A stretch of DNA of 64,000 nt from the NCBI RefSeq assembly GCF_900108585.1, contig NZ_UESZ01000001.1, positions 930,001-994,000 of the forward strand. The letters run 5' to 3'. The notes beneath the pieces are model-generated. The model searched no databases and was not told the origin of the DNA. It saw nothing but the letters and a program-made list of their open reading frames with translations. Position 1 is the first letter of the stretch, and each line of letters opens with the position of its first letter. The translations under genes and the position numbers were made by a program. Shown piece by piece: positions 35,161 through 45,582 of the stretch. This DNA comes from Branchiibius hedensis (GTDB lineage: Bacteria; Actinomycetota; Actinomycetes; Actinomycetales; Dermatophilaceae).

Positions 35161-35900
35161 ATCAGTCTCCCGCCGGTGACTTCGAGGACTGTTCCGGTCA
35201 TGTACGACGACATGTCACTAGCGAGGAAGAGGGCGACGTCCGCGATCTCCTCGACGGTGCCGGCTCGCTGCAGCGGAATCTCAGCCATCTTCGACTCCCA
35301 AATGTGCTCGGGCATCGCCCGGGTCATCTCGGTGGAGATCAGCCCAGGCTGGATGGCGTTGACGCGAACGTTGTCGCGGGCCAGCTCCTTCGCAGCGGCC
35401 TTCGTGAGCCCGACGACGCCGGCCTTTGCTGCGGAGTAGTTCGTCTGACCGAAGAAGCCGACCTTGGCGCTGATGGACGACATGTTCACGATGGAGCCCC
35501 CACGTCCTTGCTCTCGCAGGACTGCTGCAGCGTGCTTGGTGCCGAGCCAGGCGCCCCGCAGGTGAACAGCGACGACCTGGTCAAACTCGTCCTCGGTCAT
35601 CTTCTTCATGGTCGCGTCGCGGGTGATGCCTGCGTTGTTCACCATCACGTCCACGCCTCCGAAGCTCTCCACCGCGAACTGGAGCAGAGCTTCGACCTGC
35701 TCGCCGTTAGTGACGTCGCAGCCGAAGCCCCGGGCGAAGTCTTCGCCGATCGCCTTCGCGGTCAGCTCGGCAGCAGCACCGTCCCGGTCGCCGAGGACGA
35801 CGAAGGCACCCTGGTCTGCGAACCGTCGGGCGATGGCCTCGCCGATGCCCTGGGCGCCGCCGGTGATGACTGCGACCTTGTCAGTGAGGAGGTTGGTCAT
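35157..35900 (-). CDS. SDR-family 3-hydroxyacyl-CoA/3-oxoacyl reductase-type dehydrogenase
   Basis: The 247-residue short-chain dehydrogenase has the cofactor loop TGGAQGIG (residues 13-20), NNAG (88-91), the catalytic Ser near 142 and YSAAK (Tyr155, Lys159). It resembles FabG. Asp38 (VLGDRD) at the end of strand 2 favours NAD(H). In the operon it probably oxidises 3-hydroxyacyl-CoA between the MaoC hydratase and the thiolase. A cyclic alcohol dehydrogenase role is a less likely alternative. ATGA overlaps couple it to both neighbours. Confidence 0.9.
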   Translation of the reverse strand: MTNLLTDKVAVITGGAQGIGEAIARRFADQGAFVVLGDRDGAAAELTAKAIGEDFARGFGCDVTNGEQVEALLQFAVESFGGVDVMVNNAGITRDATMKKMTEDEFDQVVAVHLRGAWLGTKHAAAVLREQGRGGSIVNMSSISAKVGFFGQTNYSAAKAGVVGLTKAAAKELARDNVRVNAIQPGLISTEMTRAMPEHIWESKMAEIPLQRAGTVEEIADVALFLASDMSSYMTGTVLEVTGGRLM

Positions 35901-37110
35901 GAGAGAGCTTCCTGTGGTTGACGGTTGGAGTGCTGCGTTGCTGCGCCGCGCTGCACGAGTGAGTGGGCATCAGCCGAGCTGATGCCGGCTTCGGCAAGGA
36001 GGTTCAGCGTGTGCTGGCCGAGGGCAGGGACGTCGCCCATCGCGGCCTCGACGTCCTGAAACGTCACCGGGGGGAGGAGGGCCTGGACCTGTCCGCCTTC
36101 GGTGTCGACCGTGCGCCAACGGCGTCTGGCCTGCAGTTGCGGGTGTTCGACAAGGTCTCGGACGCTGCTGACCTGTGCGGCCGGTACGCCAGTTTCAGCG
36201 AGCCGGGCACTCAGGTCGGCCGTCGTCCATCTGCTCGTGTGTTCGGCTACGGCTGCGTCGCAGGCGGCCCGGTTCTCGACGCGCAAGACATTAGTGGTGA
36301 ACCGCGAATCGGAGGCGAGCGCGTCGTTCCCGAACACGCTCGTTGCCAGGGTGCGCCAGCCGCTGTCGCTTTGGATGCCGATGAGGACCTGGCCGTCGAT
36401 GGTCGGGTACGCGTCGTACGGGGCGATGGCGGCGTGGCTCAAACCCATGCGGGGGATCTGCCGGTCGGCGTAGAGCTGGACGTACATCGGGTGGCCCATC
36501 CACTCGGCTGTCGCCTCGAACATGGTGACCTCGATGGTTGCTCCTTCGCCGGTCCGTTCGCGGCGCAGGAGCGCGGCGAGGACCGCCTGGGTGCAGTACA
36601 TGCCCGAGGCGATGTCGGCGGTGGGGATGCCGGTCTTCACCGCTTCCGCGGGAGTTCCGGTGATGGAGACGAGGCCCGCTTCGGCCTGAACGAGCATGTC
36701 GTAGGCCTTGCGGGTCTCCATGTCGCCGCCAGCGCCGTAACCGGACAGGTTCACGACCACGAGCTCCGGCTTGGTCGCGCGCAGCGTGTCTGCATCCAGG
36801 CCAAGGCGAGCCGCTGCGCCTGGGGCGAGGTTCTGGAGGAACACGTCAGCTTCGGCGATGAGTCGCCCGACGACGTCGCGGCCGGCCGGATCCTTCAGGT
36901 CGACGGCGAGCGACTCCTTGCCGCGGTTGAGCCACACGAAGTGCGACCCGGTGCCGTGGACCAGGTGGTCGTAACCACGGGCTAGGTCCCCGTCGCCGGG
37001 GCGTTCGACCTTGATGACGCGGGCGCCCAGATCGGCCAGCTGCCGGCTCGCCAAGGGGGCGGCGACAGCCTGCTCGACTGCGATGACCGTGTAACCCTCG
37101 AGGGGGAGAG

Positions 37111-37114
<4 letters not shown>
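35897..37114 (-). CDS. CaiB/BaiF (family III) CoA-transferase
   Basis: The 405-residue family III CoA-transferase moves CoA between acids through an aspartyl-CoA intermediate. The N-terminal [24 protein letters not shown] and [17 protein letters not shown] are typical, and TADIASGMY holds the catalytic Asp. It would activate the acid made by the island, probably using succinyl-CoA or acetyl-CoA as donor. It overlaps both neighbours by ATGA. The donor and the acid are not deducible from sequence alone. Confidence 0.93.
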
Positions 37115-38310
<1,196 letters not shown>

Positions 38311-38383
38311 CCGACTGATTACCTCCAGTCCAATATAAGATTGTGCGCTGTGTTATGCGTTTGAGGTATGAAAGGATCCGGGC
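38311..38383. promoter_or_regulatory. Divergent control region between acyl-CoA dehydrogenase and LysR genes
   Basis: This AT-rich 73-bp gap holds TATATT (minus-strand -10 candidate) and two interrupted palindromes: CAAT-N5-ATTG in CAATATAAGATTG, and ATAA-N14-TTAT. This is where a LysR protein divergent from its target operon would bind. The operator itself is inferred. Confidence 0.45.
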
Positions 38384-39283
38384 ATGGACATTGCGCATCT
38401 TCGGGCATTCATCGCCGTGGCGGAGGAGCTGCACTTCGGCCGGGCAGCAGAGCGTCTCCATGTTGCGCAGCCCCCGCTGAGCCGAACCATCCAGCAACTG
38501 GAGCGCGAACTCGGCTCCAAACTGTTCGACCGCAGCACCCGCTCAGTGCGACTGACCGCAGCTGGCCAGGCGCTTCTCGCGCCAGCGCACCAGGTCATGG
38601 AGTCGCTGCGTCGAGCCGAGGCCGCCGTGCAATCGGCTGGCAGTGGGGAAGTCGGCTTCATCCGAATCGGGTTCGCAGGAATCTCCTCCTATCAGCTCGT
38701 TGCCGAGTGGGCGCGCGTCGTACGCCAGCACCGACCCGGCATCCGCCTCGAGCTGTACAGCCAGAACTTCGCCCTTCCGGCGATGCGCAAGCTCATCAAC
38801 GATGAAGTCGACGTGGCCCTGGGCCGTTGGGACATCATCCCGGGCGGCATCTCCTCACGCATCGCGTCCGCCGACTCCTTGGTGATGGCCCTGCCCGACA
38901 CCCACCCGATGGCACAGGCTAGCAGCGTCTCCATCGCAGACCTCCGCCACGAAAGCTTCATCTCGCTGCCGCCCTACGAGGGCGCTGTCCTGCCGGATCG
39001 GCTGCGAAGGCTCGCCCACGATGCCGGGTTCTCCGCGAATGTCGTGCAGGTCGCACCTGACACGCTCTCGGCTCTCGCGCTGGTCAGCGCCGAAGTCGGC
39101 TGCCACCTGACGCTGGCATCGGTCGCGGAGCACGCGAACCAGACTCACGTCGAGTTCATCCCGATCACGGACGAGACTCTCGAGGTGAACCTCCAGCTCG
39201 CGTGGCGCTCCGACGACGTCAACCCGGCGCTGGCTGCCGTCCTCTCGCTCGCAACGGAGTTGCTCAGCCCCAGGAGCCGATAA
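38384..39283 (+). CDS. LysR-family transcriptional regulator
   Basis: The 299-residue regulator has an N-terminal winged helix-turn-helix (HLRAFIAVAEELHFGRAAERL...QPPLSRTIQQLERELGSKLFDR, residues 5-52) and a C-terminal effector-binding domain with two periplasmic-binding-like lobes. AAAGGA precedes the ATG by seven bases. It is divergent from the acyl-CoA dehydrogenase operon, the usual position for a LysR protein controlling it. The inducer is probably a pathway acid or CoA ester; that is inference. Confidence 0.93.
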   Translation: MDIAHLRAFIAVAEELHFGRAAERLHVAQPPLSRTIQQLERELGSKLFDRSTRSVRLTAAGQALLAPAHQVMESLRRAEAAVQSAGSGEVGFIRIGFAGISSYQLVAEWARVVRQHRPGIRLELYSQNFALPAMRKLINDEVDVALGRWDIIPGGISSRIASADSLVMALPDTHPMAQASSVSIADLRHESFISLPPYEGAVLPDRLRRLAHDAGFSANVVQVAPDTLSALALVSAEVGCHLTLASVAEHANQTHVEFIPITDETLEVNLQLAWRSDDVNPALAAVLSLATELLSPRSR

Positions 39284-39292
39284 GCCCGTGCC

Positions 39293-41017
39293 TCACAGCG
39301 ACGCTTCGTCGCCCTCGATGTGCAGCTGACGCAACCGGCGATACAACGTAGTTCGCCCGATTCCGAGGAGCTCGGCCGCCGTGGACTTGTTCCCGCCCGC
39401 CAAGTCGAGGGCGCGCACGATCGCGTCGCGCTCGGCCGTCTCGATCAGCGTCATCTGCCGAGTCTTATTCCCCCGTCGCAGATGCTCGGGAAGCTGGCGG
39501 CTGTCGATCACCGCTGAAGGCGCGTTCGCGACCAGGTCCTGAAGCAGGCGCCGGAGTTCACGCAACTCGCCCGGCCAGTCGTACTGCATGAACGACTGAA
39601 GCGCAGACGCCGTGACCGTGAACCGGCCCGAAGGGTCGACATCGCCCAGCACCGAACGAACCAGTCCCGGTATCCGGTCAGGCGATGCCCGCAGCGGTGC
39701 GATGCGGGTCGTCGATAGCCCGAGCGACTTCGCCAGCTCCCGGATCGCGGCGGGTGCGTCGTCAGGCGCCAGCGTCAGCACGAGGCGGGAGGTTCGTTGA
39801 CCTCGGCCTACCGAACGCTGATGAGTGCGCACCAAGGTGGTCAGCGCCTCGGCGTCGCCAGCGCCGAGGTTCTCCACCCGTCGCAGCACCACATCGCGGC
39901 CGTGGGTGAGTGCGGCCTCGGCCACCTCGGCCCAGTCCGCGTCATCGGCCGCCACGGCCGTCACCGGCTCATCCATGGTTTCCGACGACACGATCTCCAG
40001 CGCCAGCTTGAAGCGACCAGAACCAGCCGGCCCTTCGACCATCACAGCGTCCGAACGTGGGGCCCGCACTCGTGCCGGCTCGATCGCAGGCATCACCGCT
40101 CGTTCTTGGGCGAGGGTCTCGGTCAGGTTCACGTCGAAGAAGTGCGCAACGAATTGTGGCTCTGTGGAGCTGTCCAGGCGACGTCCGACAACCCTGATGC
40201 CATCCGGAAGCACGATCTCGGCAGTCGGGCTCCGGCGCCAGTCGTGTCCCTTCATCAACTCCCACAACAAGACGTGGCTGTCGACGCTGACGAACGGCAG
40301 TGCGGGGGTGTTGGCTAGCAGCGAGTGCTGGTCGACGACCACGGTGGGGCGACGCGAGTTCTTGTATCGCATGAACGACATCGCCAACGCGAGGTCTTCC
40401 GGCCGGCTTTCTGCGCGCAGCCGGGTCTCGATCTGGCGGCCGATCTCTGCCGTCAGAGACAGCATCAGCTGGCTTCCCTCAGCCACCGGGCCGCCGAGCG
40501 ACACCGACCCGAGGACTGACCCGCCAGGTGCCGCGACAGGGACGGCCGCACAGGTGATGGGGGCGAGGAGATCATTGAAATGCTGACTGCCTGAAATGAG
40601 GACGGCCTGATTCTCGGCCAGGGCGGTTCCCAGCCCGTTGGTACCCATTGTCTCCTCGGAGAAGACGAATCCTTCGGCGGCGTGAACCTCGTCGAGCCTC
40701 GACGCCTGGTCGCGTGCTCCGAGACGTCGGGCAACGATGCGGCCCACCCTGTCACTGAGGAACAGCGTCATAGGTGTCTCGGACAGTTGCTCCTGCCACC
40801 GGTCCAGTACGGGCGCGGCCGCCCGGTAGAGAGTGCTCTCCGGGTCGACGTCGCGGTGGTCCTCGCTGACACGGTCGCTGCCCACCGCGTGGCTGATCGA
40901 TCGGCGCCAACTGCGCTCGATGACCTCGGGAACGATGCTCGGAGCGTCCTGGCGCTCAAGCAGACCCGCGCGCTGTAGAGCTTCGCGTGCCTCACGCACC
41001 GGGTCTGACGCAACCAC
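39293..41017 (-). CDS. AcoR-like GAF/Fis regulator with degenerate AAA+ domain
   Basis: The 574-residue protein has an N-terminal region with VIERSWRRSISHAV, a GAF-type sensor (about residues 55-220), a shrunken AAA+ region (about 320-490) and a C-terminal Fis helix-turn-helix (NKSTAAELLGIGRTTLYRRLRQL). The Walker A is only GPAGSGR and no GAFTGA sigma-54 contact loop is seen, so it should not need sigma-54. GTG 41017 is chosen because AAGGAG lies six bases before it; a longer frame up to 41236 has no ribosome site. It is divergent from the monooxygenase gene and probably activates it. Confidence 0.88.
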   Translation of the reverse strand: MVASDPVREAREALQRAGLLERQDAPSIVPEVIERSWRRSISHAVGSDRVSEDHRDVDPESTLYRAAAPVLDRWQEQLSETPMTLFLSDRVGRIVARRLGARDQASRLDEVHAAEGFVFSEETMGTNGLGTALAENQAVLISGSQHFNDLLAPITCAAVPVAAPGGSVLGSVSLGGPVAEGSQLMLSLTAEIGRQIETRLRAESRPEDLALAMSFMRYKNSRRPTVVVDQHSLLANTPALPFVSVDSHVLLWELMKGHDWRRSPTAEIVLPDGIRVVGRRLDSSTEPQFVAHFFDVNLTETLAQERAVMPAIEPARVRAPRSDAVMVEGPAGSGRFKLALEIVSSETMDEPVTAVAADDADWAEVAEAALTHGRDVVLRRVENLGAGDAEALTTLVRTHQRSVGRGQRTSRLVLTLAPDDAPAAIRELAKSLGLSTTRIAPLRASPDRIPGLVRSVLGDVDPSGRFTVTASALQSFMQYDWPGELRELRRLLQDLVANAPSAVIDSRQLPEHLRRGNKTRQMTLIETAERDAIVRALDLAGGNKSTAAELLGIGRTTLYRRLRQLHIEGDEASL

Positions 41018-41102
41018 CCGAGTCTCCTTCTCGATGAACCTTTGAGATTTCCACTGTGGCATGCACCACAGGTACCTTCCAAGAACATAATCGGACACAT
41101 AT

Positions 41103-41121
41103 TGATACCTCATGGGTATCA
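41103..41121. promoter_or_regulatory. Second inverted repeat upstream of BVMO gene
   Basis: TGATACC-N5-GGTATCA is a perfect 7-bp inverted repeat with a 5-bp spacer, centred 46 bp upstream of the other repeat. The sequence differs, so a second regulator may bind here. Confidence 0.5.
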
Positions 41122-41147
41122 GGGGGCGGGATTTCGCGCCTCCCAGA

Positions 41148-41168
41148 GGTGTTCCAAAGCGGAACACC
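41148..41168. promoter_or_regulatory. Inverted repeat, candidate activator site
   Basis: GGTGTTCC-N5-GGAACACC is a perfect 8-bp inverted repeat with a 5-bp spacer, about 85 bp upstream of the monooxygenase start. Its form fits a dimeric Fis-type helix-turn-helix regulator such as the divergent AcoR-like protein. Confidence 0.6.
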
Positions 41169-41253
41169 AGCCCAACTGTGGCGCGGGTCACGATCGTCGC
41201 ATCACAACGACGTGGCCCCACACGGGCTGACCTCACCGAAGGAGCAACAACTC

Positions 41254-42888
41254 ATGAACACAACTGGTCACGAGGCCAACACCTACGAGCTGGACGCTCT
41301 CATCGTCGGTGCAGGGTTCGGCGGAATCTACTCGCTATACAAGCTGCGCAACGAGCTCGGCCTGAACGTCCAGACCATCGACCGTGCCGCCGGCGTCGGG
41401 GGCACCTGGTTCTGGAACCAGTACCCGGGCGCCCTGTCGGACTCCGAGAGCCACGTGTACCAGTACTCGTTCGACCGTGACCTGTACAACGACACCAACT
41501 GGGGGACCAAGTTCGTCACGCAGCCCGAGATCCTCGCCTACCTCAATGGTGTCGTGGACCGGTACGACCTGCGCAAGGACATCCGCCTCGAGACCAGCAT
41601 GACCAGCGCCACCTTCGACGACCGCGCCGGCACCTGGACCGTCGCAACCGACAAGGGCGACACCATCATCTGTCGCTTTCTTATCACCGGTCTCGGCCTC
41701 CTGTCGGCCATCAACAAGCCCGACTTCCCGGGCGCCGACGACTTCAAGGGCGAGATCGTCCACACCGGCGCGTGGCCCACCGACCTCGACCTGACCGGCA
41801 AGCGCGTCGGCGTCATCGGCAACGGATCCACCGGCGGCCAGGTCATCACCGCCGTCGCTAAGGTCGCCGGCCACCTCACCAGCTTCCAGCGGACCCCGCA
41901 GTACAGCGTCCCCGCCGGGAACCGTGCCTGGACGGCTGAGGAGTTGCAGGCACAGAAGGACAACTTCGAGGAGAACTGGAACCAGGTCAAGACCTCCAGC
42001 GTGGCCATGGGCTTCGTCGAGAGTGAGGTGGAGATGTTCAGCGTCAGCGCCGAGGAGCGCGAGCGGATCTTCGAGGCGGCCTGGCAGAACGGCGGCGGCT
42101 TCCGGTTCATGTTCGAGACGTTCTGCGACATCGCCACCAACCCGGAGGCGAACGAGGAGGCGGCCAAGTTCATCCGCCGCAAGATCGGCGAGATCGTCCA
42201 CGACCCCGAGACTGCCCGCAAGCTCACGCCGACTGACCTGTACGCCCGCCGGCCGCTGTGCGACTCCGGCCTGTACGAGACATTCAATCAGCCGAACGTG
42301 TCCCTGGTCAGCATCAAGGAGAACCCGATCGTCGAGCTGACCGAAGCCGGCGTGAAGACCGCCGACGGAGTCATCCACGAGCTCGACGTCCTCATCTGCG
42401 CCACCGGGTTCGACGCGGTCGACGGCAACTACAAGCGCATCGACATCCGCGGCCGCAACAACGAACTGCTGCGCGACCACTGGGTCGACGGGCCGACCAG
42501 CTACCTCGGGATGGCCACGAGCGGTTTCCCGAACATGTTCATGATCCTCGGCCCGAACGGCCCATTCACGAACCTGCCGCCGTCCATCGAGACCCAGGTC
42601 GAGTGGATCGCCGGCGCCATCGGCTACCTGGCTCCCAAGAGCGGTGCCTGGCTCGAGGTGCGGCCCGAAACCGAGTCCGAGTGGACCGACATCTGCGCCG
42701 ACATCGCCGATCAGACCCTGTTCCCGAAGGCCGCCTCCTGGATCTTCGGGGCCAACATCCCCGGCAAGAAACGCACCGTCATGTTCTACCTGGGCGGCAT
42801 CGCCGCATACCGGGAGATCCTCGACAGCGAAGCCGCCGAGGGCTACCCCGGCTTCGTGTCCCACGTCTCCGAGCCCGCGCTCGTCTGA
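41254..42888 (+). CDS. Cyclohexanone-monooxygenase-type Baeyer-Villiger monooxygenase
   Basis: The 544-residue flavoprotein inserts oxygen next to a ketone using NADPH and O2, making an ester or lactone. The FAD loop GAGFGG (19-24), the Baeyer-Villiger fingerprint FKGEIVHTGAWP (164-175) and the NADPH loop GNGSTGG (189-195) are all present. It aligns over its whole length with the remembered Acinetobacter cyclohexanone monooxygenase (543 residues), for example ICATGFDAVDGNY and LGPNGPFTNLPPSIE. So a cyclic ketone such as cyclohexanone or cyclopentanone is the likely substrate. GAAGGAG precedes the ATG. Confidence 0.94.
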   Translation: MNTTGHEANTYELDALIVGAGFGGIYSLYKLRNELGLNVQTIDRAAGVGGTWFWNQYPGALSDSESHVYQYSFDRDLYNDTNWGTKFVTQPEILAYLNGVVDRYDLRKDIRLETSMTSATFDDRAGTWTVATDKGDTIICRFLITGLGLLSAINKPDFPGADDFKGEIVHTGAWPTDLDLTGKRVGVIGNGSTGGQVITAVAKVAGHLTSFQRTPQYSVPAGNRAWTAEELQAQKDNFEENWNQVKTSSVAMGFVESEVEMFSVSAEERERIFEAAWQNGGGFRFMFETFCDIATNPEANEEAAKFIRRKIGEIVHDPETARKLTPTDLYARRPLCDSGLYETFNQPNVSLVSIKENPIVELTEAGVKTADGVIHELDVLICATGFDAVDGNYKRIDIRGRNNELLRDHWVDGPTSYLGMATSGFPNMFMILGPNGPFTNLPPSIETQVEWIAGAIGYLAPKSGAWLEVRPETESEWTDICADIADQTLFPKAASWIFGANIPGKKRTVMFYLGGIAAYREILDSEAAEGYPGFVSHVSEPALV

Positions 42889-42969
42889 CAAACCCCGACC
42901 GGCCAGGGCGGCGCGCCGGCAACGGCGCGCCGCCCCGGCTCTCCGACTCACCGCAGGAGCAAGCGACCC

Positions 42970-44340
42970 ATGTCGAAGTACCGCAGCACCAACCCGATGA
43001 CCGGAGAGGTCGTCGCCGAGTACCCCGTACTCGACGACACCCAGGTCCAGACCGTGCTCGACCAGGCACAGCAGGCCTACCTGTCGTGGCGTCGGGTTGA
43101 GCCCGCCGAGCGGACCAAGGTGCTAAGCCGGGTAGCCGACCTCCACCGTCAGCACGCCACCGAGCTCGCCGAGCTCTCGACCCTGGAAATGGGCAAGCCC
43201 ATCAGCCAGGCCCGCGGCGAGGTTGAGCTCGCCGCCGCGATCTTCGAGTACTACGCCGAAGAAGGCCCCAACCTCATCGCCGACGAGGAACTGACCATCG
43301 CTGGCACCGGCCGGGCGATCGTCCGCACCGCCGCCATCGGTCCGCTCCTCGGCGTTATGCCGTGGAACTTCCCGTACTACCAGGTCGCCAGGTTCGTCGC
43401 GCCCAACCTGCTGCTCGGCAACACCATCCTGCTCAAGCACGCCGCCAACTGTCCCCAGCAGGCGCTCCGCATCCACGACATCCTGGCCGAGGCCGGCGCA
43501 CCCGCAGGCGTTTACACGAACATCTTCGCCACCAACGACCAGGTCGCAACCATGATCGCGAATCCCATCCTGCAGGGCGTTTCGCTGACCGGTAGCGAAC
43601 GGGCCGGCACAGCCGTTGGTGAACTCGCCGGACGCCACATGAAGAAGTCCGTCCTGGAGCTCGGCGGCTCGGACGCACTCATCGTCCTCGCCGACGCCGA
43701 CCTACCGGCGGCCATCACCGCTGCCGCGGCGGGACGTTTCCACAACGCCGGCCAGACCTGCACCTCCTCCAAGCGCATCATCGTGGAGGACTCCGTGTGG
43801 GACGAGTTCCTCACCGGCTTCCTCGATGCCGCCGATGCCTGGCAGATCGGCGATCCGACCGACCCCGACACCAAGGTCGGCCCGATGGCGTCCTTCGCTG
43901 CACGTGACGACCTGGCGGCACAGGTCAACGACGCCCTCGTCAAGGGAGCCACCCTGCACCTCGGCGGAGCCGTCCCCGAATCGTCCGCCTCGTACTACCC
44001 GGCGACCGTGATCTCCGACCTCACCCCGGACATGCGAGCCCACCGAGAAGAGCTCTTCGGACCGGTCGCCCTACTGCACCGGGTCCATTCGGTCGATGAG
44101 GCCATCGAGGTCGCCAACGACTCGCCCTTCGGCCTCGGAAGCGCCATCTTCACCGCGGACGAAGCCACCGCCCTGGACGTTGCAGAGCGCCTCGATGTCG
44201 GCATGGTCGGCATCAACGCCACCGTGAAGAGCGCTCCCGATCTGCCCTTCGGGGGTGTGAAGCGCTCCGGTATCGGGCGGGAGCTCGGCAAGTTCGGGCT
44301 CGACGAGTTCGCCAACAAGAAGCTCATCCGCATCCCCTGA
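42970..44340 (+). CDS. NAD(P)-dependent aldehyde (semialdehyde) dehydrogenase
   Basis: The 456-residue aldehyde dehydrogenase has catalytic Glu230 (VLELGGSD) and Cys264 (GQTCTSSK), plus PWNFPYYQ and the C-terminal LPFGGVKRSGIGRE. The sequence is of the succinate-semialdehyde dehydrogenase type. Between a Baeyer-Villiger enzyme and an alcohol dehydrogenase it most likely oxidises an omega-oxo acid such as 6-oxohexanoate to a dicarboxylate (the ChnE role). It begins 81 bp after the monooxygenase, with GCAGGAG upstream. Confidence 0.93.
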   Translation: MSKYRSTNPMTGEVVAEYPVLDDTQVQTVLDQAQQAYLSWRRVEPAERTKVLSRVADLHRQHATELAELSTLEMGKPISQARGEVELAAAIFEYYAEEGPNLIADEELTIAGTGRAIVRTAAIGPLLGVMPWNFPYYQVARFVAPNLLLGNTILLKHAANCPQQALRIHDILAEAGAPAGVYTNIFATNDQVATMIANPILQGVSLTGSERAGTAVGELAGRHMKKSVLELGGSDALIVLADADLPAAITAAAAGRFHNAGQTCTSSKRIIVEDSVWDEFLTGFLDAADAWQIGDPTDPDTKVGPMASFAARDDLAAQVNDALVKGATLHLGGAVPESSASYYPATVISDLTPDMRAHREELFGPVALLHRVHSVDEAIEVANDSPFGLGSAIFTADEATALDVAERLDVGMVGINATVKSAPDLPFGGVKRSGIGRELGKFGLDEFANKKLIRIP

Positions 44341-44384
44341 ACGTCCCTCGCCCTCCAACACTCGGAAACCACCAAGGAGAAGTC

Positions 44385-45434
44385 ATGCGCGCAGCGGTCT
44401 ACTACGGCAACAGCAAAGTCGAAATCGAAGACGTCCCGGAGCCGGATGTCACTGACGGTCACGTGAAGGTCAAGGTTGCCTTCAACGGCATCTGTGGAAC
44501 CGACCTTCACGAGTACTACGACGGGCCCATCTTCATCTCCCCGTCGGACCCTCACCCCCTGACGGGCATGGCGATGCCCGTGGTGCTTGGCCACGAGTTC
44601 TCGGGCACCGTCGTGGCCGTCGGCAAGGGCGTCACGGACGTTGCCGAAGGTGACCGGGTCACCATCGAGCCGGTCTACCGCTGCGGCGAGTGCCGAGCCT
44701 GCCAGGCAGGCCAGTACAACGTATGCAACGTCGTCGGGTTTCACGGGCTGATGGCTGACGGCGGCATGGCCGAGTACACGGTCGTCCCGCGAATCATGAT
44801 CCACCACCTGCCACAGAACGTCTCGACCGAGCTGGGTGCCCTCGCCGAGCCGATGTCGGTCGCCTACCACGCAGCCGCGCTCGGGGGCGTGACCCAGGAG
44901 AGTCGTGCACTCATCTATGGGGCCGGCCCCATCGGCATCGGTCTGTGGTTCGCCCTGCGCGGCATGGGGCTGACCGAGATCGAAGTCGTCGAGCCCACAC
45001 CGACCCGACGCGCGGCCATCGAGACGCTTGGTGCGCGAACGCTCGACCCGTCGGCAATCGACGTCGCTGCCTACATCGCCGACCAGACCAACGGGGCCGG
45101 CGTCGATGCCGCGTACGACGCAGCGGGTGTCGCGCCGGCTGTGTCGTCGGCGCTCGACTGCCTCGGCGAACGTCGAACGCTGGTCAGCGTCGCCATCTAC
45201 GACAAGCCCATCGAGACCCCGTTGCTCAGCCTCGTCCTGAAGGAGCGGCGCATCCAAGGGACCATCTGCTACACCGCAGACGACTACCGCGCCGTTCTCG
45301 ATCTGATGGAGGCCGGCCACTACGACACCACCGGCTGGGTCGAGACGATCCCGATCTCCGGGCTGCTCGACCAAGGCTTCGCCCAGCTCCGCGCCGGACA
45401 GAAGATGAAGGTCCTGGTCGACCCGACGGCCTAG
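44385..45434 (+). CDS. Zinc-dependent alcohol dehydrogenase (butanediol dehydrogenase-like)
   Basis: The 349-residue medium-chain dehydrogenase has catalytic zinc residues Cys37 (GICGTD) and His70-Glu71 (GHEFSG), structural zinc cysteines 100, 103, 106 and 114 (CGECRACQAGQYNVC), and the cofactor loop YGAGPIGIG. By eye it resembles 2,3-butanediol dehydrogenases. In this cluster it could oxidise a hydroxy acid such as 6-hydroxyhexanoate (the ChnD role) or the starting alcohol. AAGGAG precedes the ATG by five bases. It ends the plus-strand half of the catabolic island. Confidence 0.92.
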   Translation: MRAAVYYGNSKVEIEDVPEPDVTDGHVKVKVAFNGICGTDLHEYYDGPIFISPSDPHPLTGMAMPVVLGHEFSGTVVAVGKGVTDVAEGDRVTIEPVYRCGECRACQAGQYNVCNVVGFHGLMADGGMAEYTVVPRIMIHHLPQNVSTELGALAEPMSVAYHAAALGGVTQESRALIYGAGPIGIGLWFALRGMGLTEIEVVEPTPTRRAAIETLGARTLDPSAIDVAAYIADQTNGAGVDAAYDAAGVAPAVSSALDCLGERRTLVSVAIYDKPIETPLLSLVLKERRIQGTICYTADDYRAVLDLMEAGHYDTTGWVETIPISGLLDQGFAQLRAGQKMKVLVDPTA

Positions 45435-45483
45435 GAGGTCACTACGTCCTCTGGACTGGACGGCTCCGGTCGTCTGGTGGGAG

Positions 45484-45551
45484 TAAAGGCCCCAGTCTTG
45501 AGACTGGGTGACCCCTCCGGAAGGGCGGTCGCTCGGCGTCGCGGTCCTTTA
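45484..45551 (+). other. Possible structured RNA or terminator before the DUF899 gene
   Basis: An outer pair TAAAGG (45484-45489)/CCTTTA (45546-45551) encloses a perfect hairpin CCCAGTC-TTGA-GACTGGG (45491-45508) and a second helix GACC (45510-45513)/GGTC (45527-45530). The first hairpin may simply terminate the alcohol dehydrogenase transcript. The enclosing pair also allows a branched leader 31 bp before the next start. I recognise no known riboswitch class. Confidence 0.4.
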
Positions 45552-45582
45552 GTGTCGGTGGTCTCCGACGAGGGGGTCGATC

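Larger units (their letters stand above)
41018..41253. promoter_or_regulatory. Intergenic control region between AcoR-like regulator and BVMO gene
   Basis: This 236-bp gap holds no gene. It contains two clear inverted repeats (41103-41121 and 41148-41168) and the ribosome site GAAGGAG before the BVMO ATG. I see no sigma-54 -24/-12 pair and no confident -10/-35 pair. Confidence 0.5.
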
